Below are positions 44,382-52,268 of a DNA stretch of 64,000 bases, piece after piece. Made by a program: the position numbers and the translations under genes. Origin of the DNA: Streptomyces caniscabiei. Its GTDB lineage: Bacteria > Actinomycetota > Actinomycetes > Streptomycetales > Streptomycetaceae. Every line of letters begins with the position of its first letter. Within the stretch, counting starts at the first letter, position 1. A model generated the notes under the pieces. That model was not told the DNA's origin and searched no databases. It saw nothing but the letters and a program-made list of their open reading frames with translations. The stretch is from NCBI RefSeq assembly GCF_014930365.1, contig NZ_JABXWI010000010.1:124001-188000 (forward strand), written 5' to 3'.

Positions 44382-44416
44382 AGGGGCGGCACCCGGGGAC
44401 CCCGGGTGCCGCCCCT
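44382..44416 (+). terminator. Terminator after gltX
   Basis: AGGGGCGGCACCCGGGG and its perfect inverse are separated by a single base, 13 bp after the stop. Confidence 0.8.
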
Positions 44417-44464
44417 TCCTCATCCCCCGGACACGGGGAGCGACCTCGGGTTACGGTCGGTTCC

Positions 44465-45196
44465 ATGAACATCAAGGCCGTGCTCTGGGACGTCGACGAC
44501 ACCCTTTTCGACTACACCGCGGCCGACCGCGCCGGAATGCGCGCCCACTTGGGCGTCGAGGGACTCCTCCACGGATACGCCTCCGTCGATCAGGCGATCA
44601 CCCGCTGGAAGGACCTCACCAGCCTGCACTGGCGGCGCTACGCGGCCGGCGAGGGCGACTGGGAGGCGACCCGGCGCGACCGCGTCCGGGACTTCCTCGG
44701 CGAACCGCTGACCGACCCGGAGGCGGACGCCTGGTTCGAGCGGTACGTCGCCCACTACGAGCGTGCCTGGGCCCTCTTCCCGGACGTCCTGCCCGTCCTG
44801 GACGCCCTCGCCGCCAGCCACCGGCACGCGGTGCTCTCCAACTCCAGCCTCCCCGTCCAGGAGCGCAAGCTGCGCACCCTCGGCGTGTGGGACCGCTTCG
44901 AGACGGTGCTGTGCGCCGAGCAGCTGGGGGTCCACAAGCCGGCCGCGGAGGCGTTCCACGTGGCCTGCGAGGCCCTGGAGCTGCCTCCGCACGAGGTCGC
45001 GTACGTCGGCGACCATCCGGAGATCGACGGCCGGGGCGCCGCCGAGGCCGGTCTGCTCTCCGTCTGGATCGACCGCGGCGATCTCCACGCGACGGTCGAC
45101 CCGCCCGTCGGCCCGCACCGGATCGCCACCCTCGCCGAACTCCCCGCGATCCTCGGCTCGGATACCCGTTTTGGAGCGCCGTCCACCTTCGGGTAA
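44465..45196 (+). CDS. HAD-family hydrolase (phosphatase)
   Basis: 243 aa. HAD motifs in order: motif I VLWDVDDTLFDYT (nucleophile Asp9, acid Asp11), a helical cap ~20-95, motif II VLSNSSLP, motif III Lys in LGVHKPAAEAF, and motif IV YVGDHPEIDGRGAAEAGL. Probably a small-molecule phosphatase such as the YjjG or phosphoglycolate types; the substrate is unknown. ATG at 44465. Lies between the gltX terminator and the tRNA array. Confidence 0.88.
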   Translation: MNIKAVLWDVDDTLFDYTAADRAGMRAHLGVEGLLHGYASVDQAITRWKDLTSLHWRRYAAGEGDWEATRRDRVRDFLGEPLTDPEADAWFERYVAHYERAWALFPDVLPVLDALAASHRHAVLSNSSLPVQERKLRTLGVWDRFETVLCAEQLGVHKPAAEAFHVACEALELPPHEVAYVGDHPEIDGRGAAEAGLLSVWIDRGDLHATVDPPVGPHRIATLAELPAILGSDTRFGAPSTFG

Positions 45197-45286
45197 TGTT
45201 CTTTCTGCGCCGCCGGGGAGCGGGCCGAAAGGCCGGAACCGACGGGGCACACTAGAACAAGATCCCTTCAGGGGCTTGCGTTCCAG

Positions 45287-45358
45287 TGGCCTATGGTGTA
45301 ATTGGCAGCACGACTGATTCTGGTTCAGTTAGTCTTGGTTCGAGTCCAGGTAGGCCAG
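45287..45358 (+). tRNA. tRNA-Gln (CTG)
   Basis: 72-nt cloverleaf: acceptor TGGCCTA/TAGGCCA, anticodon stem ACTGA/TCAGT with loop TTCTGGT (anticodon CTG), T arm TTGG-TTCGAGT-CCAG (T loop TTCGAGT), discriminator G. CCA is not encoded. Confidence 0.95.
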
Positions 45359-45398
45359 CTCGCAGAGCTCATCTGCAGGCGGAGATCAACTCCGCGAA

Positions 45399-45471
45399 GC
45401 CCCCGTTGTGTAGCGGCCTAGCACGCTGCCCTCTCAAGGCAGTAGCGCCGGTTCGAATCCGGTCGGGGGTA
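45399..45471 (+). tRNA. tRNA-Glu (CTC)
   Basis: 73-nt cloverleaf: acceptor GCCCCCG/CGGGGGT, anticodon stem CTGCC/GGCAG with loop CTCTCAA (anticodon CTC), T arm CCGG-TTCGAAT-CCGG, discriminator A. Differs from the other two Glu copies by one compensatory pair in the anticodon stem. Confidence 0.95.
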
Positions 45472-45533
45472 CAGATCCTTCCCGCGGGGAGAGTTCGGGT
45501 CGCACCCGCTCACCTCGATGCAGGATCGCTAGG

Positions 45534-45606
45534 GCCCCCGTTGTGTAGCGGCCTAGCACGCCGCCCTCTCAAGGCGGTAGCGCCGGTTCGAATCCGGTCG
45601 GGGGTA
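45534..45606 (+). tRNA. tRNA-Glu (CTC)
   Basis: Same cloverleaf as the first Glu copy but anticodon stem CCGCC/GGCGG; anticodon CTC. Confidence 0.95.
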
Positions 45607-45626
45607 CTGACTGGTCTAAACCACAT

Positions 45627-45698
45627 TGGTCTATGGTGTAATTGGCAGCACGACTGATTCTGGTTCAGTTAGTCTTGGTTCGAGTCCAGGTAGACCAG
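45627..45698 (+). tRNA. tRNA-Gln (CTG)
   Basis: Identical to the first Gln copy except the acceptor pair: TGGTCTA/TAGACCA instead of TGGCCTA/TAGGCCA, a compensatory change. Anticodon CTG. Confidence 0.95.
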
Positions 45699-45742
45699 CT
45701 CGGACCTGCGGCGGTGCAGTACTGAACGCCCGCAGGCTCCAC

Positions 45743-45815
45743 GCCCCCGTTGTGTAGCGGCCTAGCACGCCGCCCTCTCAAGGCGGTAGCGCCGGTTCGA
45801 ATCCGGTCGGGGGTA
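45743..45815 (+). tRNA. tRNA-Glu (CTC)
   Basis: Identical to the second Glu copy (anticodon stem CCGCC/GGCGG, anticodon CTC). Last gene of the array. Confidence 0.95.
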
Positions 45816-45820
45816 CGTCC

Positions 45821-45857
45821 GACGAAGGCCCTCCACCTCTGGTGGAGGGCCTTCGTC
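45821..45857 (+). terminator. Terminator of the tRNA array
   Basis: Perfect 17-bp stem GACGAAGGCCCTCCACC with GGTGGAGGGCCTTCGTC around TCT, just after the last tRNA-Glu. Confidence 0.85.
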
Positions 45858-45902
45858 ATGTCCAACTCGGCCTGCCGGGCCATGAGTTCGACGACACGAG
45901 AA

Positions 45903-45932
45903 AAGGCCTGCCGCGGCGTTGAGGCAGGCCTT
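45903..45932 (-). terminator. Terminator of ndgR
   Basis: AAGGCCTGCC with GGCAGGCCTT around ten bases; on the minus strand the stem is followed by TTC after the 3' arm. Lies 30 bp after the ndgR stop. Confidence 0.7.
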
Positions 45933-45961
45933 CTTCGTGGTGGGACGGACGCTTCGAGGGG

Positions 45962-46678
45962 TCAGCCGGTGCGGCGCAGGGCCTCCGAGAGGCGGCCCGC
46001 GGCGTCGATCACCGCCTGGGCGTGCATACGGCCCGGATGGCGGGTGAGCCGCTCGATGGGGCCGGAGACGGAGACCGCGGCGACCACACGGTTCGACGGC
46101 CCGCGCACGGGGGCGGAGACCGAGGCCACGCCCGGCTCCCGCTCGCCGATGGACTGGGCCCAGCCCCGGCGCCGTACACCCGACAGGGCGGTGGCGGTGA
46201 AGCGGGCGCCCTGCAGGCCGCGGTGCAGGCGCTCGGGCTCCTCCCAGGCCATCAGGATCTGCGCCGAGGAGCCGGCCTTCATCGTCAGGGTCGAACCGAC
46301 CGGGACCGTGTCCCGCAGGCCGGACAGGCGCTCCGCCGCGGCGACGCAGATGCGCATGTCGCCCTGGCGGCGGTAGAGCTGCGCGCTCTCGCCCGTCACG
46401 TCCCGTAGATGGGTGAGCACCGGGCCCGCCGTCGCGAGGAGGCGGTCCTCGCCGGCGGCCGCGGCCAGCTCGGCAAGCCTGGGGCCGAGGATGAAACGGC
46501 CCTGCATGTCGCGTGCCACCATGCGGTGGTGTTCCAGAGCCACGGCCAGGCGGTGGGCCGTGGGTCGTGCGAGTCCGGTGGCTCCGACCAGACCCGCGAG
46601 GGTGGCCGGACCGGACTCCAGAGCGCTCAGGACCAGGGCCGCCTTGTCCAGAACGCCGACGCCGCTACTGTTGTCCAT
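45962..46678 (-). CDS. ndgR: IclR-family regulator of leucine and amino acid metabolism
   Basis: 238 aa. N-terminal winged helix-turn-helix (GVLDKAALVLSALESGPATL, then VGATGLARPTAHRLAVALEH) and C-terminal IclR effector domain (GSTLTMKAGSSAQILMAWEE, RGWAQSIGEREPGVASVSAP). Length, sequence and position divergent from leuCD match NdgR of S. coelicolor (LtbR in Corynebacterium), which binds the leuC promoter and affects amino acid and antibiotic metabolism. ATG at 46678 chosen; the seven-codon extension to 46699 reaches into the intergenic operator region. Confidence 0.93.
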   Translation of the reverse strand: MDNSSGVGVLDKAALVLSALESGPATLAGLVGATGLARPTAHRLAVALEHHRMVARDMQGRFILGPRLAELAAAAGEDRLLATAGPVLTHLRDVTGESAQLYRRQGDMRICVAAAERLSGLRDTVPVGSTLTMKAGSSAQILMAWEEPERLHRGLQGARFTATALSGVRRRGWAQSIGEREPGVASVSAPVRGPSNRVVAAVSVSGPIERLTRHPGRMHAQAVIDAAGRLSEALRRTG

Positions 46679-46695
46679 GCAACGATACTCGCGTC

Positions 46696-46706
46696 TCACT
46701 CTGTGA
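46696..46706. promoter_or_regulatory. Candidate NdgR operator between ndgR and leuC
   Basis: TCACTCTGTGA is a 4-3-4 palindrome located 18 bp upstream of the ndgR start codon and about 170 bp upstream of leuC, in an AT-richer stretch (TGAAACGCAAGTTCAATTTC follows). Position fits autoregulation and control of leuCD; the motif itself is only weakly diagnostic. Confidence 0.35.
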
Positions 46707-46874
46707 AACGCAAGTTCAATTTCGCGTGGACCTTGCCACTCTGGAAGCAGAACAACAACGGCTCGCGGACCGACGAGCCCGGCGGCCGGCGCGCCACGAG
46801 GGGATTCGCGCGCTCGCCACCTCCGAGATCTCTAGTTGGGTCGGCGCGCTGTCGCGTCGGCCGGAGGGAAAGCG

Positions 46875-48299
46875 ATGGGTAGGACACTCGCGGAGAAGGT
46901 CTGGGACGACCACGTCGTCCGGCGCGCCGAGGGCGAGCCCGACCTCCTCTTCATCGATCTGCACCTGCTGCACGAGGTGACCAGCCCCCAGGCCTTCGAC
47001 GGTCTCCGCAAGAGCGGGCGGAAGGTTCGCCGGCTCGACCTGACCATCGCGACCGAGGACCACAACACCCCCACCCTCGACATCGACAAGCCCATCGCGG
47101 ACCCGGTCTCCCGCGTCCAGCTGGAGACGCTGCGCGCGAACGCCGCCGAGTTCGGTGTGCGTCTGCACCCGCTGGGCGACGTCGAGCAGGGTGTCGTGCA
47201 CGTCGTCGGCCCGCAGCTGGGCCTGACCCAGCCCGGCATGACGGTCGTCTGCGGTGACTCCCACACCTCGACGCACGGCGCCTTCGGCGGTCTGGCCTTC
47301 GGCATCGGCACCTCCCAGGTGGAGCATGTGCTGGCCACCCAGACGCTGCCGCTGGTCCGCCCCAAGACCATGGCGATCACGGTCGAGGGCGAGCTGGCCG
47401 AGGGCGTCACCGCCAAGGACCTGATCCTGGCGATCATCGCCAGGATCGGCACGGGCGGCGGCCAGGGCTATGTCCTGGAGTACCGGGGCGAAGCCATCGA
47501 GAAGCTCTCGATGGAGGCCCGCATGACCATCTGCAACATGTCGATCGAGGCCGGCGCCCGCGCGGGCATGATCGCCCCCGACCAGACCACCTTCGACTAC
47601 CTCAAGGGCCGCCCGCACGCCCCCGAGGGCGAGGACTGGGACGCGGCCGTCGCGTACTGGAAGACGCTGAAGACGGACGACGACGCCGAGTTCGACGCCG
47701 AGGTGATCATCGACGGCGCCTCCCTGTCGCCGTTCGTCACCTGGGGCACCAACCCCGGCCAGGGCGCGCCGCTTTCGGCCTCGGTCCCCGACCCGGCTTC
47801 GTACGAGGACGCTTCGGAGCGCCTCGCCGCAGAAAAGGCCCTGGAGTACATGGGGTTGGAGGCCGGCCAGCCGCTGAAGTCCATCACCGTGGACACCGTC
47901 TTCGTAGGTTCGTGCACCAACGGCCGCATCGAGGACCTGCGCGCCGCCGCCGAGCTGGTCAAGGGCCGCAAAGTCGCCGACGGCGTACGGATGCTGGTCG
48001 TCCCCGGCTCCGCGCGGGTCGGTCTGCAGGCCGTCTCCGAGGGTCTGGACGTCGTCTTCAAGGAGGCCGGCGCCGAATGGCGGCACGCGGGCTGCTCGAT
48101 GTGTCTGGGCATGAACCCCGACCAGCTGGCCCCCGGTGAGCGCTCCGCCTCCACCTCCAACCGCAACTTCGAGGGCAGGCAGGGCAAGGGCGGGCGTACT
48201 CACCTGGTCTCGCCGCAGGTCGCCGCCGCGACGGCCGTCCTGGGCCACCTGGCGTCCCCCGCCGACCTGACCGACACCCCCGCGCCCGCTGGAGTCTGA
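46875..48299 (+). CDS. leuC: 3-isopropylmalate dehydratase large subunit
   Basis: 474-aa aconitase-superfamily subunit; with LeuD isomerises 2- to 3-isopropylmalate in leucine synthesis. 4Fe-4S ligands: Cys in VFVGSCTNGRIEDLR and the pair in GCSMCLGMNPDQL. Other motifs: TEDHNTPT, VCGDSHTSTHGAFGGLAFGI and EDWDAAVAYWKTL. ATG at 46875 with GGAGGG 8 nt upstream. Followed after 6 bp by leuD; divergent from ndgR. Confidence 0.97.
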   Translation: MGRTLAEKVWDDHVVRRAEGEPDLLFIDLHLLHEVTSPQAFDGLRKSGRKVRRLDLTIATEDHNTPTLDIDKPIADPVSRVQLETLRANAAEFGVRLHPLGDVEQGVVHVVGPQLGLTQPGMTVVCGDSHTSTHGAFGGLAFGIGTSQVEHVLATQTLPLVRPKTMAITVEGELAEGVTAKDLILAIIARIGTGGGQGYVLEYRGEAIEKLSMEARMTICNMSIEAGARAGMIAPDQTTFDYLKGRPHAPEGEDWDAAVAYWKTLKTDDDAEFDAEVIIDGASLSPFVTWGTNPGQGAPLSASVPDPASYEDASERLAAEKALEYMGLEAGQPLKSITVDTVFVGSCTNGRIEDLRAAAELVKGRKVADGVRMLVVPGSARVGLQAVSEGLDVVFKEAGAEWRHAGCSMCLGMNPDQLAPGERSASTSNRNFEGRQGKGGRTHLVSPQVAAATAVLGHLASPADLTDTPAPAGV

Positions 48300-48305
48300 A
48301 CAGCC

Positions 48306-48899
48306 ATGGAAGCATTCACCACGCACACCGGCCGGGCCGTCCCGCTGCGCCGCAGCAACGTCGACACCGACCAGATCATCCCCGCCCACTGGCTCAAGAA
48401 GGTGACCAGGGACGGCTTCGAGGACGGGCTGTTCGAGGCCTGGCGCAAGGACGAGACCTTCGTCCTCAACCAGCCCGAGCGCGAGGGCGCCACCGTTCTG
48501 GTCGCCGGCCCCGACTTCGGCACCGGCTCCTCCCGTGAGCACGCGGTGTGGGCGCTGCAGAACTACGGCTTCAAGGCCGTCATCTCCTCGCGCTTCGCCG
48601 ACATCTTCCGCGGCAACTCGCTCAAGAACGGCCTGCTCACGGTCGTCCTGGAGCAGAAGATCGTGGACGCGCTGCAGCAGCTCACGGAGAACGACCCGCA
48701 GGCCGAGATCACGGTCGACCTTCAGGCCCGCGAGGTGCGCGCCGAGGGCATCACCGCCTCCTTCGAGCTGGACGAGAACTCCCGCTGGCGGCTGCTGAAC
48801 GGGCTGGACGACATCTCCATCACCCTCCAGAACGAGGCCGACATCTCCGCGTACGAGGCCAAGCGGCCGTCGTACAAGCCGAGGACGCTGAAGGTCTGA
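48306..48899 (+). CDS. leuD: 3-isopropylmalate dehydratase small subunit
   Basis: 197 aa. The swivelling domain that completes the LeuCD active site: RRSNVDTDQIIPAHWLKKVT, GPDFGTGSSREHAVWALQNY and FRGNSLKNGLL. Starts 6 bp after leuC and uses the ribosome binding site GGAG at the end of leuC. Normal family length. A strong hairpin follows at 48966-48999. Confidence 0.97.
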   Translation: MEAFTTHTGRAVPLRRSNVDTDQIIPAHWLKKVTRDGFEDGLFEAWRKDETFVLNQPEREGATVLVAGPDFGTGSSREHAVWALQNYGFKAVISSRFADIFRGNSLKNGLLTVVLEQKIVDALQQLTENDPQAEITVDLQAREVRAEGITASFELDENSRWRLLNGLDDISITLQNEADISAYEAKRPSYKPRTLKV

Positions 48900-48965
48900 T
48901 CCGTCGGCGCGGACCCACCCTCGGGCGGGCCGCGCAAGGCGGATTCCAGCCACCGCGACACCCCC

Positions 48966-48999
48966 AGGTACCCCCAATCGTGCACGGTTGGGGGTACCT
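48966..48999 (+). terminator. Terminator after leuD
   Basis: Perfect 12-bp stem AGGTACCCCCAA with TTGGGGGTACCT around a ten-base loop. Confidence 0.8.
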
Positions 49000-49186
49000 C
49001 CATGTCCGGGTCCGGGCACCTTCGAAGTCATGTGCAGAAAGGTTTCAACTCCCCTAGTTACAAAGGTGATTGCCGGGGTACGCGCATCATGGTGTGGCAT
49101 CTGCCCGGGGTGCCCCGAGGGCCCCGGGGAGACGGCAGTTGCCCCCTGCGCAGGCGACAACTCGCCCCAGATGGCACAATCTGTGC

Positions 49187-49417
49187 ATGGAACACGACGG
49201 CCAACTCGAGCTCTATGCGGCGGTCGCGGGCCAACTCAAGGAAGCGCACGCAAAGGTGCGCGCACTGCAAGTCCCGGAGGGCGTACGCATGGCGCTGACC
49301 CGGAAGCTGCTGGTCATTACGGCCGTGGCCAAGCACGATCTCGCCGACGCGGCAAGGCGTCTGGAGAGCTTCACGACGGACCTCGACGAGGGGCGAATGC
49401 CCGCGGAGGAACGCTGA
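49187..49417 (+). CDS. Small helical protein of unknown function (76 aa)
   Basis: Reads MEHDGQLELYAAVAGQLKEA, ALTRKLLVITAVAKHDLADA and ends MPAEER; mostly amphipathic helix, no signal peptide. The ATG has no Shine-Dalgarno sequence, but CACAAT sits exactly 6 nt upstream, the geometry of a -10 for a leaderless message. Lies between leuD and hupS as an independent unit. Function unknown. Confidence 0.7.
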   Translation: MEHDGQLELYAAVAGQLKEAHAKVRALQVPEGVRMALTRKLLVITAVAKHDLADAARRLESFTTDLDEGRMPAEER

Positions 49418-49556
49418 AGGAACTCCATGACCGTCCGAGTTCGTTGCGGCACAAGGGTGATAAGCCCGTTTCGTGTTTGATTTGCGGTATATATCTGCCT
49501 AACGTGCGAAAAAGCTTGAACACTATCGTTCGGGCGATGTCTCCGAAGGGGAAGAC

Positions 49557-50213
49557 GTGAACAAGGCGCAGCTCGTAGAAGCGATTGCGGACAAGGTCGG
49601 CGGGCGTCAGCAGGCCGCCGACGCTGTCGACGCCGTTCTGGACGCCATCGTCCGCGCGGTCGTCGGCGGGGACCGGGTGTCGGTCACCGGCTTCGGTTCG
49701 TTCGAGAAGGTCGACCGGCCTGCCCGTTACGCCCGCAACCCGCAGACGGGTGAGCGGGTTCGGGTCAAGAAGACCTCCGTGCCGCGATTCCGCGCGGGCC
49801 AGGGCTTCAAGGACCTGGTGAGCGGCTCGAAGAAGCTTCCCCGTGGTGGTGAGGTCGCGGTCAAGAAGGCGCCCAAGGGCAGCCTGAGCGGTGGCGCTTC
49901 GGCGACGGTCAAGAAGGCGGCGGCGAAGAAGACGGCCGCCAAGAAGACGACCGCCCGCAAGACGACCTCGCCCGCCGCCAAGAAGACGACGGCCACGGCG
50001 AAGAAGACCACGGCGAAGAAGACGACCGCCAAGAAGGCCACCTCGAAGACGGCGGCGGCGAAGAAGACGACCGCCAAGAAGACGACGGCGGCGGCGAAGA
50101 AGACCGCGGCGAAGAAGGCCCCGGCCAAGAAGGCCACCGCGAAGAAGGCGCCGGCCAAGAAGTCGACGGCTCGCAAGACGACCGCGAAGAAGACGGCCGC
50201 GCGTCAGGCTTAG
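49557..50213 (+). CDS. hupS: HU-family nucleoid protein with histone-like lysine-rich tail
   Basis: 218 aa. Residues 1-~92 are a canonical HU domain (MNKAQLVEAIADKVGGRQQA, RVSVTGFGSFEKVDRPARYA, RNPQTGERVRVKK). The C-terminal ~115 residues are Lys/Ala/Thr repeats of the AAKKTTAKK type resembling histone H1, as in Streptomyces HupS and mycobacterial HupB. Compacts and protects DNA; HupS is spore-associated in S. coelicolor. GTG start with GAAGGGGAAG upstream. The 139-bp upstream region is notably AT-rich (GGTATATATCTGCC), suggesting the promoter. Confidence 0.95.
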   Translation: MNKAQLVEAIADKVGGRQQAADAVDAVLDAIVRAVVGGDRVSVTGFGSFEKVDRPARYARNPQTGERVRVKKTSVPRFRAGQGFKDLVSGSKKLPRGGEVAVKKAPKGSLSGGASATVKKAAAKKTAAKKTTARKTTSPAAKKTTATAKKTTAKKTTAKKATSKTAAAKKTTAKKTTAAAKKTAAKKAPAKKATAKKAPAKKSTARKTTAKKTAARQA

Positions 50214-50236
50214 AACGCCGGGTACTCACACGCACC

Positions 50237-50267
50237 GGGCCGGGTTCCTGAATGGGGAGCCCGGCCC
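50237..50267 (+). terminator. Terminator after hupS
   Basis: GGGCCGGGTTCC pairs with GGAGCCCGGCCC (one G-T wobble), 23 bp after the hupS stop. Confidence 0.7.
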
Positions 50268-50423
50268 GCGGCGTGTTTCGGGACTTCTCAGTGCCTGCCC
50301 GCCGTTGGGGATCCTGTTCGTGGGCGAGTGCGGGCCGATCGTGGCTGATCGCGCCCACGCGGCGGAACCGCAAATCGACACAGCCCCGCGCCCCTTACGG
50401 GCGCGGCCTCGGTGAGAGTCTGT

Positions 50424-50627
50424 TCAGAACGTCTGCAAGGTGATCAGGGTGATGCGCAGGTCTTCCGCCTCGCCCTCCGTCTCGATCCGCACCCGCTGAC
50501 CCGGGCGCAGCAGCCGCAGGGCGCCCGCGTCGAACGCCGGGGTGTCGAAGGGGAGCGGGGTGCCGTCGTCCAGGAGGACCTGGCCGGTGCGGGTGGCGGG
50601 GTCGTAGGTGTACGCGGTGGCCTGCAT
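50424..50627 (-). CDS. Small beta-rich protein of unknown function (67 aa)
   Basis: Reads MQATAYTYDPATRTGQVLLD, then DGTPLPFDTPAFDAGALRLL RPGQRVRIETEGEAEDLRIT. The pattern (TGQVLLDDG, LRPGQRVRIE) looks like an OB-fold or cold-shock-like beta barrel, but the RNA-binding motifs are not evident. It lies 9 bp downstream of cofC in the same direction, so cotranscription is likely. Function unknown. Confidence 0.7.
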   Translation of the reverse strand: MQATAYTYDPATRTGQVLLDDGTPLPFDTPAFDAGALRLLRPGQRVRIETEGEAEDLRITLITLQTF

Positions 50628-50636
50628 GGCCGCAGC

Positions 50637-51287
50637 CTACTGGCCGGGGATCAGCAGGCGCGCGGCCGCCGCGGCCGTCCGGGGGCCGACGCCGAGGCCG
50701 AGGGCGGTGCGCAGGTCGTCCCCGGTGTCCACGTCCTGGCGTACGGAGACGACGTCGGCCAGGGCGAGCTCGGCCGCGCCGGAGCGGCGGTGGAGCCGCC
50801 GGGAGTCCGGGCCGAAGACGGGGGAGAGGTCATGGCCGCCGGTCGCGGCCAGCAGGGTCGTCCCGGTGCCCGCCGCGTCGGCGAGGAAAGAGCGGGGGAA
50901 TTCGGCGGCCGCGTCCAGGACGCGGGTCAATTCCCCGGGCCGCAGAGCGGGCAGATCGGCGTTCAGGGCCGCCACGGGGCTTTGCGGGCGTATATCGCGT
51001 ACGACGCCCGCCGCGTGCCGCAGAGCGGCGTTCAGGCCGTCCCGGGAGCCCTCGTGGGGATTCTCGGGAACGGTGCGGGCGCCCAGGGCCGCCAGCTCGC
51101 GCGCGGCCAGCGGGTCGTCCGTGACCACCACCACACCCCGGACGGCCGCGGCGGCCAGGGCCGCGGCCACCGTGTCCTGCGCGAAGGCCAGGGCCAGACC
51201 GGGGCGCACCCGGTCGTCGGCGGTGTCCGAGAGCCTGCTCTTGGCCCGCGCCAGGGGCTTCAGGGGTACGACCAGGGTCCACTGCAC
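50637..51287 (-). CDS. cofC: 2-phospho-L-lactate (or phosphoenolpyruvate) guanylyltransferase, coenzyme F420 biosynthesis
   Basis: 216-aa nucleotidyltransferase activating the phospho-acid precursor of F420's side chain with GTP. Motifs: N-terminal VVPLKPLARAKSRLSD (nucleotide loop), VVVTDDPLAARELAALGARTV, ALNADLPALRPGELTRVL and ADAAGTGTTLLAA. The actinobacterial orthologue is also called FbiD and may use phosphoenolpyruvate. GTG start. Divergent from plsC; cofactor F420 is common in Streptomyces, but the other F420 genes are not in this window. Confidence 0.9.
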   Translation of the reverse strand: MQWTLVVPLKPLARAKSRLSDTADDRVRPGLALAFAQDTVAAALAAAAVRGVVVVTDDPLAARELAALGARTVPENPHEGSRDGLNAALRHAAGVVRDIRPQSPVAALNADLPALRPGELTRVLDAAAEFPRSFLADAAGTGTTLLAATGGHDLSPVFGPDSRRLHRRSGAAELALADVVSVRQDVDTGDDLRTALGLGVGPRTAAAAARLLIPGQ

Positions 51288-51452
51288 GGGCGTTCCGTCC
51301 CTCTCTTGTCGCGGCCATTGTCACCTGGGCGCAAAGGACGGCCGCAGGGCGGGGCGTACGGTGTTCTCGACAGACCGGCAGCCCGGGGCGACACTTGTGC
51401 GGCTCCGGGCCCCCGGAACAGGCCCTGGGAAGTCCTAGAGGAAGGTGTCCGC

Positions 51453-52268
51453 GTGCCCCGCCGGAGAATCGGCTTCTGGTACCGCCTCGCCGCGGTGATC
51501 GCCAAACCACCCCTGGTGGTGCTGATCAAGCGGGACTGGCGTGGAATGGAGAACATTCCGGCCGAGGGTGGATTTATCACCGCCGTGAACCACAATTCGC
51601 ATGTCGATCCCTTTGCGTACGCCCATTATCAGTACAACAGCGGCCGTGTTCCGCGATTTCTCGCGAAGAGCGGCCTCTTCGGCAAGGGATTCATCGGCGC
51701 TGTCATGCGCGGCACCGGCCAGATCCCCGTCTACCGCGAGAGCACCGACGCGCTGAGCGCCTTCCGGGCCGCGATCGACGCCGTGGAGCGCGGAGAGTGC
51801 GTCGCCTTCTACCCCGAGGGCACCCTCACCCGCGACCCGGACGGCTGGCCCATGACCGGCAAGACCGGTGCCGCGCGGGTCGCGCTGCAGACCAGGTGCC
51901 CGGTGATCCCGGTCGCCCAGTGGGGCGCCAACGAGCTGCTGCCCCCGTACGCCAAGAAGCCCCACCTCCTGCCGCGCAAGACCCACCACGTGCTCGCCGG
52001 CCCGCCCGTCGACCTCTCGCGTTTCTACGGCCGGGAGATGAGCCCCGACCTGCTGAAGGACGCGACGGAGGTCATCATGGCCGCCGTCACCCACCAGCTG
52101 GAGGAGATCCGCGGCGAGAAGGCCCCCGCGACGCCGTACGACCCCAAGCGGGAGCGGATCGAGCAGCGGCGCAGGAGCGCGCGTGCGGTCGTCGACAATG
52201 GGAAGCGGCAGGAGCACAGCGCGGTCCAGCGGGCCCAGGAACATCAGGAAGAGGGGCAGGGCAAGTGA
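51453..52268 (+). CDS. plsC: 1-acylglycerol-3-phosphate acyltransferase-family protein
   Basis: 271 aa. PlsC motifs: block I VNHNSHVDPFAYAHY, block II GTGQIPVYR, block III FYPEGTLTRDP, block IV CPVIPVAQWG. Transfers an acyl chain to lysophosphatidate in phospholipid synthesis at the membrane. The basic C-terminal ~40 residues (KRERIEQRRRSARAV) could bind the membrane. GTG at 51453 with GGAAGG 8 nt upstream. Its stop overlaps the gpsA start by 4 bp, linking acylation with glycerol-3-phosphate supply. Confidence 0.88.
   Translation: MPRRRIGFWYRLAAVIAKPPLVVLIKRDWRGMENIPAEGGFITAVNHNSHVDPFAYAHYQYNSGRVPRFLAKSGLFGKGFIGAVMRGTGQIPVYRESTDALSAFRAAIDAVERGECVAFYPEGTLTRDPDGWPMTGKTGAARVALQTRCPVIPVAQWGANELLPPYAKKPHLLPRKTHHVLAGPPVDLSRFYGREMSPDLLKDATEVIMAAVTHQLEEIRGEKAPATPYDPKRERIEQRRRSARAVVDNGKRQEHSAVQRAQEHQEEGQGK

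Noticed and set aside
45399..45815. Near-identical ~73-bp units with unique spacers, superficially CRISPR-like
   Set aside because: Each unit folds as tRNA-Glu or tRNA-Gln with a proper anticodon and T loop; no cas genes nearby.
45287..45860. tRNA genes as an attachment site of an integrated element
   Set aside because: No integrase, no duplicated tRNA 3' end beyond the complete genes, and the flanking genes are core genes.
46726..46980. Possible leader peptide before leuC starting at GTG (MDLATLEAEQQ...)
   Set aside because: The frame runs into leuC out of frame for >100 bp, has no run of leucine codons and no terminator hairpin with U-tract before leuC.
49900..50210. AAGAAGACG-type tandem repeats, possible minisatellite
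   Set aside because: In frame with hupS and encoding the known lysine-rich histone-like tail.
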